Shown here: piece by piece, positions 46,545 through 58,361 of the stretch
Numbering within the stretch: position 1 is the stretch's first letter
Layout: each line of letters begins with the position of its first letter
DNA from: Lophium mytilinum
Taxonomy: Eukaryota > Ascomycota > Dothideomycetes > Mytilinidiales > Mytilinidiaceae
DNA length: 64,000 nucleotides
NCBI GenBank assembly: GCA_010093605.1
Contig: MU004193.1
Location: 999,520-1,063,519 of the forward strand
Reading direction: 5' to 3'
The notes under the pieces: generated by a model
Told to the model about the DNA's origin: nothing
The model's input: the letters and a program-made list of their open reading frames with translations, nothing else
The model's database searches: none
Translations under genes and position numbers: made by a program

Positions 46545-49500
46545 TTATGGCTTAGTACTGTAGCTATAGTACATAGTCATCCTTGAGAATGGAGACAAAG
46601 CTGATGCTACATCGACAGTAGAGATTTCATATCCTCGGAGAAAGAACGCGATTAGCGTACATTGATTTACAGCAGTGACAAAACTCACAATAACATTTCT
46701 AAACTGATCGTCTTCCGATTCGGTTTTACTGCCATCCCATCCAAGCTGAGCAAGGTACAACTTCTTCTCCTGCTTTGTTTGGATAAACTACGCAGTGCAA
46801 AGTAAGCCAATATTACTCGTACATACATGGAGCGGTTCATACGCATACCTGCTCTACAGTGTGCTCGTCTAGGTATCGCACGATAGTGACCTTTTTCTCC
46901 TGGCCCAGCCTCATGACTCGTTCAATCGCCTGCTTCTCAACGGAAGGGTTCCACTGCGGCTCAAGAATATGGACACGATTGGCTACGGTGAGATTCAAGC
47001 CGACTGCACCCGTTCCAAGCGTCATGAGGAGTGCAGGAATAGTTGGATCTTGCTGGAAGCGCAGGATCTGGGAGCGCCGGTCGGGAAGTGTCATTGAGCC
47101 GTCGACGACGCAGACCGGGATGTTGTAGGCGGTTAGATATGATGCGGCGAGCTTAATGGACGTCTTCCATGAAGAGAAAACGATGCTGGCGCGTAAAAGC
47201 TAAGTATCAGGCAGATAGAGCGGAAGAGGTACGTACCATTTTTCTTCTTGGTGATGCATGATATTGTGCACGAGAGCTTCCAATTTGGAGCTGTAGCTCT
47301 TCAGGTTTGATGGCGCGTCGTCCGATTTTGGTAGCTGCTGTTGCTCGCCTCGTGGTGATGCGCAAATGGTACCGCATACCACGCAGCGAATTCGAGATTT
47401 GTGTATTTTCTCGGCTCGACATAGACACTCTTGACAAAGGAGGTGCGAGCAGTGTAGAATGACTCCGGAGCTGGCTGATTCCTGGTCACCTACAGAGCTT
47501 ACGTCGCATGAGCAGTACGAGCATACTGCTTGGTAATCTTGTTCGAGTAGAGAAAAACTTTCATCCTTAGGAGAATCAGCCTGCTCTGGGTTAACGCAGA
47601 GACCGGAGTTGCAGAATGTTCGAAGCTGCATAATAGCACGGAAAAGGCCACTCGATGCGTCCGTGAGGTTTCTTCTCTCAATCGCTCGATCTATGGCCTG
47701 TCGGTGGCTTTCTCCGATACGGCAATACTGGCTTCGTTCTTCTTCTGTGAGTTGTACAAGCTCAATGCGTGAGTCATGCTCGGCAAGGTTCAGCAGGTCT
47801 TTCGTGCGCCGTATGCAGATGCACTGCAGGAGATCTCGCAGTCGTTGAAAACCTGCAGCATTGTGCTTTTCGACGGGCCCGGCGATATGGCTGTAGAAGT
47901 CGGATGGCCTGTCTAAGTGCGGCACACGGAGGAAACGGACTAAAGCGCCCAGGTCATTGAGCACATTCTGGATTGGCGTTCCAGTAAGGCACCACCGATA
48001 TCTGGCTGAAAGGGCTACCACAGCGCGAAATTGTTTAGTTTGCTGGTGCCGAATGGAGTGAGCTATGAAAAGGTAAGTCGAAGTCTTCTAGAAATGGCCT
48101 GGCCCCAAACCTTCATCAATGATGACGCGAAACCAATGAATGCCGTGGAGGTTGCTATTTCGAGTTGAATCTGCTATGAGTGTAGCATAAGTTGTCAAGA
48201 CAATATCCGAGTCCAGAATTTCGCTTTCGGTAGCTTTAGATGTTCCGTGATATTTTGTGCATTTAAGTAACCGTGGAGCAACGTGTCTAGTCTGATCAGT
48301 AGATTCTATCCAGGATACAGCTTTACTACTTACTTTGAGACTTCTTCCATCCACCCATCGATGAGCACTAGTAATAAAAAAGTCAGCCGGATTCCAAACC
48401 CAGGTCAAGTTACTTACGGACAGCAGGGCATATGACAAGGGTAGCCTTGGTTCTCTTAATCGGGCCCACTACTTCTCTTCTACATAAATCCTCATTTGAA
48501 AATCGACGTGCTCGATCCAATGTCGTCGCAATGGCTGAGATCATCGTCAGGGTTTTTCCGAGTCCCATCTCATCGGCTATGATGCCTCCAAAGTCTTCGG
48601 GTGGTCTTTGCGGTTTTCTACATCCAACTACAGCATTTTCGTAACTATGAGCGGTATTAGGAAAGGAACGTAGACTTCGTGGTTGGGAAAAATCCTCACT
48701 ACTTGCGATTTCGAGAGTCGACGCACTGTTTGAAAAGTGAAAAGCGCTCGGAAATATGTGGTGATTCTCGATGTGCAATGAAATCAAGAGCTTCCCTTTG
48801 GTGCCTTATGGAATACATCAGTTCGAACCATTTGCGAACGAAACATTTTTGTCCACTTACGGCTTTAATACAGTCGTGATGGCAGTCATATCCACATCCA
48901 GGTTTACTAGATCTCCCATATGATCAAGATTGGCTAGAACAGTGCTAACTATGTCAACAGACAGATCGCCCACAGAGCTGGATTCAGGAATTGGTGCACT
49001 CATTTGCGAGCCGAAATTGCTGATTGATGCGAAGCTGATTTCATGAGGGTTATCATATGGGATGGAGCTGTCAAGAAAGTCGGGTGCTTGAAGGAAAAGG
49101 CCTGCGTCGGAGAGTATTCTGCCAACATCTGTGCTGTTGGATCTTGGCCCAAAGAAATATATGTCGATATCCAGACAGACAGATTTTCCAAGGGTCATAA
49201 AAGAGCGAATCTTCGTTGCCCACTCGGCTGTAGCGACATACACGGTGTATCTCACTGTGGATCGATGGTCTAGCTCCTGAAGAGCTTTTGATGTTTGCGT
49301 TTTGAGGATCGCAATGTCTGTACCATTGTTCGTTTGAAGCATATGGATCCGTTTCATCGCGATTTGAAGTTGAAAGTAATTACTTTTTGATACATCAGCA
49401 TCAGAATGAAGAGATGCAATGCTCGGGTCATCAAGAAATTGAGTTTTAAGCCCACAGATCTATGTAATCTTAGTAACAGCATCGAAATAAGACGTAGGTG

Positions 49501-49771
49501 ATATATATACCATGCCAAAGCATACCTCATCAGCTGGTCCTGGAATACTGGGCAATAGTGTGCAGGATTCCGCATTGTCGAAATCTACTAGTGGCCAGGG
49601 CAACGCATTGAGTGAAGGTTCGGATGAAGTATTATTGTTAATATATGCTGGAGGTACGTCTTGTATGAACTGAGCTGAGCTGATGTCGTACGCGATAGTC
49701 GGAACCTGGCGTTTTGCAGGCCTTCTGTCCTCGCAATAATCCTCGATGAAGCTTCTCTTAGCGGAGAACAT
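46545..49771 (-). CDS. Rad5/Rad16-like SNF2 helicase with internal RING finger
   Basis: Nine exons on the minus strand: 49526-49771, 48861-49459, 48703-48804, 48418-48644, 48334-48367 (only 34 nt), 48111-48286, 47237-48062, 46849-47185 and 46545-46787, all in frame, 929 residues. SNF2 ATPase motifs are present: GGIIADEMGLGKT (336-348), IIDEAH (split by an intron at the Ala), WCLTGTPIQN, and in the second lobe IVFSSWKTSIKLA, LMTLGTGAVGLNL and QAIERVMRLGQEKKV. A C3HC4 RING (642-691; CSYC...CSHLLCQEC...CVVC) lies between the lobes, the architecture of the Rad5/HLTF/SHPRH family of DNA translocases with ubiquitin-ligase activity. HIRAN is not evident at the N-terminus. The extreme C-terminus after FRNVI could hold one more intron. 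It shares a ~0.5 kb divergent promoter with the NACHT receptor. Confidence 0.88.
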
Positions 49772-50289
49772 TGTCGCAGCGAGAGTGCTCTCAAGGAATG
49801 GAGAGAATTTCTGACATGACAAAACGGAAGAACAAAATGCACGAACGAGGCTGACTAGGCTGGTAGAAGTCGTGGGGTATTTAGAATACTAAACGCCTGT
49901 TTGTGGGAGCTGCTGCGCGGCAGTACTCTAAGAGAGCCTCACGAGCACCAGCTTTTGCAAGACTGCGGCCACTTGGTTGGCAAGGCACACCGGTAACTTG
50001 AAAAATGAAGACCGATTGGTTGTTTCCAAGGCTGAACTTGAACCCAGCCACGCCAGCTGATCAAGAGGTGGTGGCTGAGGCACGGTGCGCTTTTGCCACG
50101 TTGATCTTGGCTGCATACTGTGTAAACTCTATAGTCGTGAGAACCTTGAGGGAGCCTCGTGGGAGCCTCTGCGCAACAGTCGCCTCAAGATGCTACAAGG
50201 CAGGCCCACAGTCTTATTGTCCGATAACTCTGACCCTCCTGCAGTAAATTCGCGCTTGAGCCCCCTCGAGAGTATCTTTTCGCGTTATC
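49772..50289. promoter_or_regulatory. Divergent promoter, helicase / NACHT receptor
   Basis: 518 bp between the start codons. Two similar stretches around GAGAGCCTCACGAGCACC (near 49930) and GGGAGCCTCGTGGGAGCCTC (near 50151) may be a short internal duplication. No defined operator. Confidence 0.4.
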
Positions 50290-53200
50290 ATGGCGACCAC
50301 CGTTCAGTCAGCCGTGGGCACTGCCCAGTTCAATCGAGTTCTCAGCGACTTCAAGCACGAGCTGTCTCAGGATGAAGTCGATGACTTCAAGTTTATCAAT
50401 TCCGACGACCTCAAAAAGGCTGTGCACCGACTGCAAGAGCAGCAAAAGTCGGAGAAACGCATGCAGAATCTGCGCCGATTGAGTTCCTTTCTTGAAGCCA
50501 TGGACCAGTTTGATAAAGTTGTTTCCGTTTTCTTGAACGCTACCGACTATTTGGGCTTTATTTGGGTAAGTTTGTAGGAGCAATTTCTAAACTCCCTTCT
50601 GACGATACCGTAGGGTCCCGCAAAGTTCATGCTGTTGGTAATTGCTCCGGTAGTCTTACTCTCCTTCATATCAGACGTACTGAGAACTGCTAGGTTGCTG
50701 GCTCCTACTCAGAAGCCTTGAACACATTACTCGATGCCTACCAGGAAATTGGAGATCACATACCTCTACTGGAACAATATGAGTCCCTCATCCACAACAG
50801 TCTATATCTACAAGATATCGTCGGGTTAATCTACAAAGACATCTTGAATTTCCACCGCAAGGCAATGAAACACTTTCGGCAGCGAGGTTTGTTGTGTATT
50901 AGTTCGTAAATGATCATACTCTATACTTACGCATTTACAGCTTGGAAAAAACTCTTCCATGCGACGTGGAGAACGTTTCGCACGGACTTTGGCGCCATCA
51001 TCTCCAACCTACAGTCTCATCGGAGGCTTCTCGACAGCCAGGCTATCTTCTTAGGAGTCCAAGAGACGATAAAGGCAATGGAAGAGCTTCATGAAACGAG
51101 AAGGGTTCTTGATGATGAATGCAAGAGAAGGCAAGATGAGGATAGCAAGCGTCGACAACTTGCCGTGATTTCATGGTTGTCTGCTGCAGATAGTGCGAGC
51201 GACCACGAGGATGCGTTTGCAGTCCATGAAGATGAGCCCAATAGTGGGTTGTGGCTGTTTCAACACAACTCCGTCAAAGACTGGATCGATCCGTACTCAC
51301 TATCCGAGCCTTTGCTGTGGATCAATGGGAATCCCGGCGCTGGTATGGCACGTTAACACCCTCTTCAGAATTACACTGATCTCCAAACTCCTAGGTAAAA
51401 CAATTCTAGCTTCAGCTCTTATTGAGGAATGCCGACGTCAGCCACACTCCGCCGCGGCATTTTTCTATTGCAAGCATGGAGATCCCGCCCGAGACAACTT
51501 CATCGGATTCGCACGAAGTTTTATTTTCCAGCTCACAAAGTTGAACTCCTCGCTGCTGCCTTTTGTGCTCGAAAAAGAATCAAGCAGTGGCACAGACTCG
51601 TTGCGGTCATCTAAAATCGCGAAAGAAATCTTGGCGGTTGCTGTTGAGTCCTTTGATGACTTAACTATAGTCATTGACGGCCTGGACGAATGTGTTAAGT
51701 CTCAAAAAGCTGAGATAGTCTCCTGGATACGCTCGGTAGTTGCCTCGGCGGAAACAGATGATTCCAGAAACCTGCGGTGTTGCTTCCTTAGTCAAGACGA
51801 CAACGACACCGGGAGATTGCTCAAAGGTTTACCCACGTTCAAGATCACCGCCGAACATAACAATCATGACATATCGCGTTTCTGTCGCCGCCGAGCAAAT
51901 GAGATTGGGCAGAACTTTGGAGTGTTACCCCAGGATGTCCAAAATTTGGCGGAGTGTGTCGCCGGAAAGGCTGATGGTAAGGCCTTCTAGGAATCCTTGG
52001 AGATGTTCTGACATAATTTAGGGATGTTTCTCTACGCTAAGCTAGTAATGGACAATTTGGATAGCCAGGTCTCTAAGGCGGCACTGAAGCAAGAAATGAA
52101 AAAAATCCCGCCAACTTTGAACCAAGTGTAAGTACTTTGAGGTCGTAAAGTTCTGCAATGGTATCTAATCATTGCAGATACCATCGAATCAGGCACCGAA
52201 TAATAGAGGAATCTAGTCCTTCAGAACAGCAAGTCGCAAAGACACTGCTCAGCTGGCTTCTCTGTGCAAAACGCCCACTCAAATGGCACGAAATTCAGGG
52301 AGCCATGTCCCTGGATTTAGATGGCAATTCGTTCGACTGTGAAAGAAGACTTGTGAGGGATATTAAACATTTCTGCGGGTCTTTGGTTGAGGTTCGAAGA
52401 GGAGGTGCGATCTGTTTTGTCCACCTGACTGCAAAATAGTAAGCCATACGACATGTATATTATCAGAGCGGACTACTGACTCGTGCTCTTTCAGTTTTCT
52501 TCAGGATGAGCCAGCACTTCCGAAGCAGCTCGAGAAGCTCAACTTAACTCGCCTCTGCTTTTCTCATTTATCACTCGATTCGCACGCATCTGATATTACC
52601 CAAGACTCGATTCGTGGATACATTCTCCGTGGCGAATATGCTTTCACCGAATATGCTGTCGTCCACGCCTTCGATCATTTGCTTGATGTGCTTTCGGAAG
52701 GAGGTGATATTCTTACTTTGAACTATGCAGCTCTCGGCATGAACTTGCGAAAGTTCGTTGAAAGGCGCGTCAGTGCACCCCAGAAGCGGGCGTCAGCCGT
52801 CAAAATCATCGACAACAAACTTCAAGTTTTCAAGGATGAGGACTTCTTCAACGGTCTAAAACACGCCATTGTTTACCAAAAAGAATGCGAGGATAATTCC
52901 CCAAAAAAAATCAATGAGGAACCTGTATTGACTCTTCTCCCCCAACTAGCGCGTGTGCGCTTCGTGCTGGAGAAGATGATAATCTCTGGTTCCACTCTCA
53001 AGCTCGATTCTCTCTATAGCCAAAACCTTTTCAAATGTTCGGAACCACGATGTGAATCGTTCCATGATGGCTTTCCCACACAACAGAACCGCGACAAGCA
53101 TCGTGACCAGCACGAGCGTATCTATCTTTGCTCATTCTTAGGCTGTACATCGTCAATGATCGGGTACAGCACCGCATCGGGTCTTAAACAACACGAACAA

Positions 53201-54514
53201 GAGTACCACCAAGAATTACGTGACGGAAATAGCTTCCCTTGGCATGGCACCCTCGAGAAACTGGACATCGCCGTGGAAATTGAGAACGGCAATTATGCTG
53301 CGTTTGAGCTGTGGTTATCTCAGTGGAAAGATACAATTCCAAATCATCAAATTACCAACAGCATTTCGCATCAAAACCCCCTATATCTGGCAAGTTTGCA
53401 CCGCCAGAACAGAATGCTGAAAGAACTACTTGGTAAAGTTTCACCAAAATTGGACATGGGTCAACATATCACTGCTATGAAAGCTGCTATTATGCTTGCT
53501 ATTATGCTTGGAAACGAGGAGGGATTTCGAATACTCGTCAGACACGCGACTACGTTGCCAGAGAGGGAAATCTACAGACTTTTGACGAGCGCTCTTCATC
53601 GGGGCGAAGACAACATTGCCCGAGAACTACTGATATATCCCTCATCACCCTTTCTCCAAGCAGACGGAATGCCAAGACAGGCGTCATATCTGAATCTCAC
53701 TATTCGACATGGGCGCTACGAAATTCTCCAATATATCCTTGAAAACTTCCAGATTGACCCCGATCAAATAGATGATAAGGGTCGTACCTCGTTGATCGCG
53801 GCCGCAGAGTTTGACAAGACCGAAATGGCAACATACCTCGTCACAAACCGAAAATGCAAAAAGTGGACTACGAATAAGAAAGGCGATACTCCGCTCTCCA
53901 TCGCTGGTCGCGAAGGCCACGAGGAGTTCATTTCATCGATATATCACGAGGAGAGAAATGAGCCACAAGTCCAGGAATGGCTACGAACAGCCCAGCTCCG
54001 TAATGCTACCCGCGATGGATCTGATCAAAAGGTTAAAGAGCTACTTAATGACAGCTCCCTGCACGTTGATGAGATGGACCGTCAAGGCCGCTCGCCGTGG
54101 TTGTGGGCAGTAGAAAATAGCCATGACCGCGTCTTAGAGGTGCTTCTTAGGAGGTCCGATATTGAATTTCTTAGAAAGGGACCCTGGGCCCGGTCTGACG
54201 TGTCTAGGATAGAAAACAGAAAAGACGGCCCTGGTGCGCTCCATGTTACCGCTTTGGCCGGGCATGATTCAACAATGCGAGTGCTACTCCAAAGTGGCAA
54301 ATTTGATGGCGAACTTGACCGACACTGCCCGTTCTTTTTGAAAGGTCCGATAGGATCGGCGGTTTCAGGAACGCCTCTAGGTATCGCAAATGAATGCGGC
54401 CACAAGGATACGGTAAGGATCATAGAGGAATACAAGGTTTCTTTGGATAAGAAGGACAAAGCATCGCCAACCAGCACGCTTCTACCGATAACAGAAGTAC
54501 GATCAACGGAGTGA
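50290..54514 (+). CDS. NACHT-type NLR receptor with C2H2 fingers and ankyrin repeats
   Basis: Eight exons (50290-50565, 50614-50637, 50694-50886, 50941-51342, 51395-51976, 52022-52127, 52178-52438, 52495-54514) give 1287 residues, all in frame; exon 2 is a 24-nt microexon (GPAKFMLL). The N-terminal ~250 residues match the helical domain common in fungal STAND proteins (WGPAKFMLLVAGSYSEAL, then LLDAYQEIGDHIPLLEQYE). The NACHT module has the P-loop GNPGAGKT (294-301, split by an intron) and Walker B VIDGLDEC (391-398), then the winged-helix-like LLSWLLCAKRPLKWHEI. Two tandem C2H2 fingers follow (C796-x4-C801-x15-H817-x3-H821; C827-x4-C832-x15-H848-x4-H853), then about eight degenerate ankyrin repeats (DDKGRTSLIAAAEFDKTEM; MDRQGRSPWLWAVENSHDR). 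Probable cytosolic non-self receptor controlling cell death; effector unidentified. Confidence 0.9.
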
Positions 54515-54584
54515 ACTGCAGCTGGAGCGATGTCTCGACTTCACGATCAATCCCTAATATTCGCTCTCAAATGCCATCTTCTAC

Positions 54585-54692
54585 TCCACCTGAACAACCA
54601 CTGGCGCAGGTTTCGAGCTTATCGATGGTTTCTGTCGCAATGGATCCACTGTGTTCTTCGAAAAGCGACTAGTCTTCTAAACACGAACGTTG
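54585..54692 (+). pseudogene. Fragment of a paralogue of the downstream membrane-protein gene
   Basis: DNA-level similarity to the membrane-protein gene at about 57663-57768 is visible by eye: both read TTCGAGCTT.TCGATGGTT, then CTGTCGCAATGG.TCCA, then CGAAAAGC in the same order and spacing, with scattered substitutions. The piece covers only the GTWTITRAGFELVDGSC region of the product, lacks the rest of the gene and begins within 75 bp of the NLR stop codon. It is a relic of a second copy of that gene. Confidence 0.7.
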
Positions 54693-54857
54693 GCCACAGA
54701 GTCTGTGAGTAAGCGGGTCAGCGACATTGTTGAGTGGTGTGAGACCATTTCTAAATGGAAGTAGAATGTATAGCCCTGCTCCGGCTAGGAAAGCTACACT
54801 TACTCCGCTATGCCCATGTGCACACGCCAGGCGTTCTAGAGAGCAATCATGGGACAC
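54669..54857 (-). pseudogene. Possible ankyrin-repeat remnant, antisense
   Basis: A 62-codon minus-strand frame reads LERLACAHGHSGVSVAFLAG, then NGLTPLNNVADPLTH, close to the ankyrin pattern TPLHxAAxxGHxxVVxxLLxxGA with the next repeat's GLTPL. It is a lone pair of repeats with no continuation in either direction, overlapping the end of the other fragment. Probably a relic of an ankyrin gene; chance cannot be excluded. Confidence 0.35.
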
Positions 54858-56468
54858 CAGCCGGTGTGGGAGGTGCTGGTTAGTTTGAAATACTGTTTGT
54901 TCAACTCGCTATGTCAAAAAATCGAATTAGGATTTGGTGAGAGCAATAATGGCCCAAATTCAGGTAGGGAATGAAATCTGATGTGAGATCCGCAACTCGC
55001 AAAGTTAGGTCGCCCATTAGTAGAGTCCCTTGCCGCCAATCGCCCTTTACGCTGTTTATTAAATCTGGCATTTCTCCTTATTCTCTGGACGCTGGTCTCA
55101 TAGGCGAGAAACTATCACGTGAAACTTGATCCACTCTCTGCATCCTTGAGACTTCTGGAAGACCGGGCTCGCCAAGCAAATTTGCATGGGCTAAGCTTGA
55201 GAAGCTCATCTAAGTCTTGCGGGCCGGACCGCGCCAGCATGCATCTACCTACATATTCCTATGACGCCATACAAAGGCAATGGAACACCTCGGACATTTG
55301 AGGTTTGCACCTCAAATTTTCGATGGTTTTCATTTTACGTATGTAGCTAAACGGGTTCGGAGTGTTGAGTTCTACTGCCAGCGGGGCCTGAATATGATGG
55401 ACGTGAGCCACTTCACGGAATAGTGCGGCCTGGGCCGGATCGATAGGCCCGAGGCTTGCCAAGCGGCGCTAGATAAAAGGCTATCCGTTCGCCTTTTTGT
55501 GCTATTCCTAGACCGGTTTGAACGCTGATTGATGGGAAGGCTGCTCCTTGCGCGTGCCGCCCCGAGACTCATCCTATGGCTAGTGTGCAGGTGGCTCTCT
55601 AGGAGATGCGGGACAGGAGCTCCTTGAGGTCAAGCTCATTAGTCCAAAGGAGTCTTTTCCCTAGTATTAAAAGCCATTATTGTGGCACAGTAACCAGTTC
55701 CAAGCAAGGATAACCACGAGATGCGTCGAGAGGCTGTACTTACGGCTAGAATAGACTTAGTTTGCCGAGCTCGCTAAGCCATGTCGGGTCGGCCGTGCAC
55801 AACACTAGACTAATTATTGCCCAGAGGTGCAGAGATTGTCACTTCATTCGCTATGCTTATCGCTTGATCGCAGTACTAGACAGTCGAAGACGGAGAGAGG
55901 CTGCATATGGACGCGGAAGGAGACCATGTGAGCGCGGCCCGTCCGCGCCTTTCAGCTCGACCCCAAGCCACCACACCTGCAGGGGCCCAACAAGTTACAC
56001 AGAACTCCATTTCGTAAGCCTCACTGCAGCTCGATGCACGTCGTCACCCAGCCTCTTCTGTTGAGCAAATGGCCTGCCGTCAAACGGTAAGCACAGCCGA
56101 GATGGCTTGTTTTCCAGCCTCCCAGGTGCGGGTAGAGCTATTTTGGTGTGCAGTGGGCAGCCTTCTTTGAGAACTCGACTCGACAAAGTGGCCAGCTTGA
56201 ATGCCTAGATAGAAGTTGTCCCTCGCAACATTCTCCTCTCTCGATCTTTCTCTATCTTCCGCCCGTGATTTCAGCAATTTAGACTCTACTTAACGCGCTC
56301 TCTGCCTTGTGCACTCTGCCCAGTCTGTTTTCAAAACGGCAACGAGTCGTCCTATTTCTCGAACGGATTCTATCCAGGCTACTTTCCGCTTTTCAGGCTC
56401 TGTCGTTTTCCGCTGTACGGACAGCCGTCCTTCCCAAGTCGCATCAACACGTGGAAGATACCCAAGTA

Positions 56469-58361
56469 ATGCGCAAAAACATGACTTCATTCCCATCGAC
56501 TCCAACGACTCCCTTCCACGCCCTTGACACGGAACTGTCTCAATATCCATCCTTCCCGTCGGACCCAGACACTTTCAGCGATGAGGCCAATCTCCTCCCG
56601 AGACGTCAGGATCCGTCTTCTGGGTCCATTGTTCCCTCGCCAAGCCATGATGCTTTCATTCCGCTCCTCGGCGAGCCGACAGCAAAGAAAAGGCTGAACA
56701 CTTTGCACATGTTGACCTGTACTCTGTCTTTTGGTTGCTTTGTAGCAGCTGTTGCTGTTGTGGCGAATGAAGACTTATCATGGCGCTTAGCCGGCAAGGA
56801 GAACCGACAGTTGATCGTCTTGGGCGTCTTGCTCAGCATAATGAATCTCTGCTTAGGCACCATTACTCCAAATCTGTACCTTCATCTTGAAGCAAAGTTT
56901 GGTCCCTCCACTCTTCAGAACTACGATGGTATTATACGTAACAAGATTCTCGCCCCGAAACTCAGCATTGTTTGGAGACTTTTGTTCGGCTTCACGTTAG
57001 CGCTTCCAATCGCACTCGGTGCTGCCTACAAAACCTTCCATGGTGGCGAGAGTGTCAGGAATGTGGACGCCGCTAAATACATCCACAATGGCTCTTTTTA
57101 CGGCATGTTTGCTCCTCCAGGATTGCAATCAATAGCTCAAACTGGGGGAACCGGGCTTTTCTTTAACGCGACACTGCCTTTCAGGGTGGCAACGTCTTTA
57201 GCGAACGGGTCGGAGTTGCCTGTGCCAGTGGTCACCCAAGCCTATGGATATAATGTTCTTATACTGAGCAACCAGAGCACGGCAATGCTCGATATCCCGC
57301 AGCCGGATTACCTTCTCAAGGTGCAGAGCTTACTTGCCCCCGGAGAGTCATGGACAATAAAAGCAAATGTCAGCGCCACTGTGGCCACGTTGGATCAAAC
57401 ACGGAAGAGAAATACAACGGCCTACGATCTTCACGCTTACAGTACGTGCAATAAATCCCAAGTTAAGGACACCAATCGGGGCGGGCTTGGAATGTTCAAT
57501 ATGAACAATCATTTCTCCTTTGTACTGGCGAACAATGACGATCAAACACTACAGTACATTGGATTCACGCCCAATAGCCCCGATGGGAATACTCACGTCG
57601 ATTGCTCAGTGTTTTACAATTTTACAATGCTCTACAATGTCACTCGGCAGGCTTGTGAAGGCACCTGGACAATCACTCGCGCGGGATTCGAGCTTGTCGA
57701 TGGTTCCTGTCGCAATGGGTCCATCTTGCCGTCCGAAAAGCAGTTGGTCATAACAAACAACTGGCTGGTCTTCACGAGTAGGTTTGTGCCTACTCTCGCG
57801 GAGTTTCTCAATGACTTTTCCAACCCTGGGTCGAGACGTATGTCGGAGTGGAAGGGCCCATACATGGCAACAGCCGTGGCAGCTATGGAGTGGTCAGGAA
57901 TAGCAAGTCTTGATGGCCCTGGCCGACATGGTCAAGACTTGAAAACCTGGAGTACACCCGATGGTAAAACAAGACTCCCGTACGACCATCTCGGCTTAAT
58001 TTATAAAGTCACCGACTCGGTAAAGTACGTCCGACCAACACTGAGAAAGTCGGCCTGGCTCTACACCGTTCTCGCCATCCAACCTATCCTGACGCTTATC
58101 GCTCTCATCGTCACTGCATTACTCCACTCCATGCCCCTGGACAAGGACTTCGGGATGATCTCAATTCTATCCGCCGTAGACCGCGGGAGTCTTGATAGCT
58201 TAGCTGGAGCAGGACTGTCGGGACAGCTCACGAAGAGAGTCAAGCTAGTTGTTCAGCCCAAGCAGCATGATCAAAAGGCAGCGGTGGAGTACTACATTGA
58301 GCCGTCTTTGACGGCGCCGGCTCGCAATGGAAGATTGACTGGGAAAGTGGTCTACAGTTGA
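56469..58361 (+). CDS. Fungal membrane protein with large glycosylated extracellular domain
   Basis: Single exon of 630 residues from the ATG at 56469 (626 from 56481, which has the better AAACATGAC context). The N-terminal ~75 residues are cytosolic and Ser/Pro-rich. Three hydrophobic helices follow (LHMLTCTLSFGCFVAAVAVV, LIVLGVLLSIMNLCLGTI, LLFGFTLALPIALGAAY), then about 350 residues with many N-x-S/T sites (NGS, NATL, NQST, NVSA, NFTM) and conserved-looking cysteines (STCNKS, VDCSVF, ACEGTW, DGSCRNGS), then one more helix (TVLAIQPILTLIALIVTALL) and a short tail. This layout is a common Pezizomycotina family of unknown function, often found beside HET and NLR genes. A surface recognition or sensing role is only a guess. 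A broken second copy lies at 54.6 kb. Confidence 0.8.
   Translation: MRKNMTSFPSTPTTPFHALDTELSQYPSFPSDPDTFSDEANLLPRRQDPSSGSIVPSPSHDAFIPLLGEPTAKKRLNTLHMLTCTLSFGCFVAAVAVVANEDLSWRLAGKENRQLIVLGVLLSIMNLCLGTITPNLYLHLEAKFGPSTLQNYDGIIRNKILAPKLSIVWRLLFGFTLALPIALGAAYKTFHGGESVRNVDAAKYIHNGSFYGMFAPPGLQSIAQTGGTGLFFNATLPFRVATSLANGSELPVPVVTQAYGYNVLILSNQSTAMLDIPQPDYLLKVQSLLAPGESWTIKANVSATVATLDQTRKRNTTAYDLHAYSTCNKSQVKDTNRGGLGMFNMNNHFSFVLANNDDQTLQYIGFTPNSPDGNTHVDCSVFYNFTMLYNVTRQACEGTWTITRAGFELVDGSCRNGSILPSEKQLVITNNWLVFTSRFVPTLAEFLNDFSNPGSRRMSEWKGPYMATAVAAMEWSGIASLDGPGRHGQDLKTWSTPDGKTRLPYDHLGLIYKVTDSVKYVRPTLRKSAWLYTVLAIQPILTLIALIVTALLHSMPLDKDFGMISILSAVDRGSLDSLAGAGLSGQLTKRVKLVVQPKQHDQKAAVEYYIEPSLTAPARNGRLTGKVVYS

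Larger units (their letters stand above)
54515..56468. other. Fragment-rich intergenic region
   Basis: About 2 kb between the NLR and the membrane protein. Apart from two gene fragments listed separately, I see no coding frame. TCACGTGA lies at 55115-55122. Confidence 0.45.
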
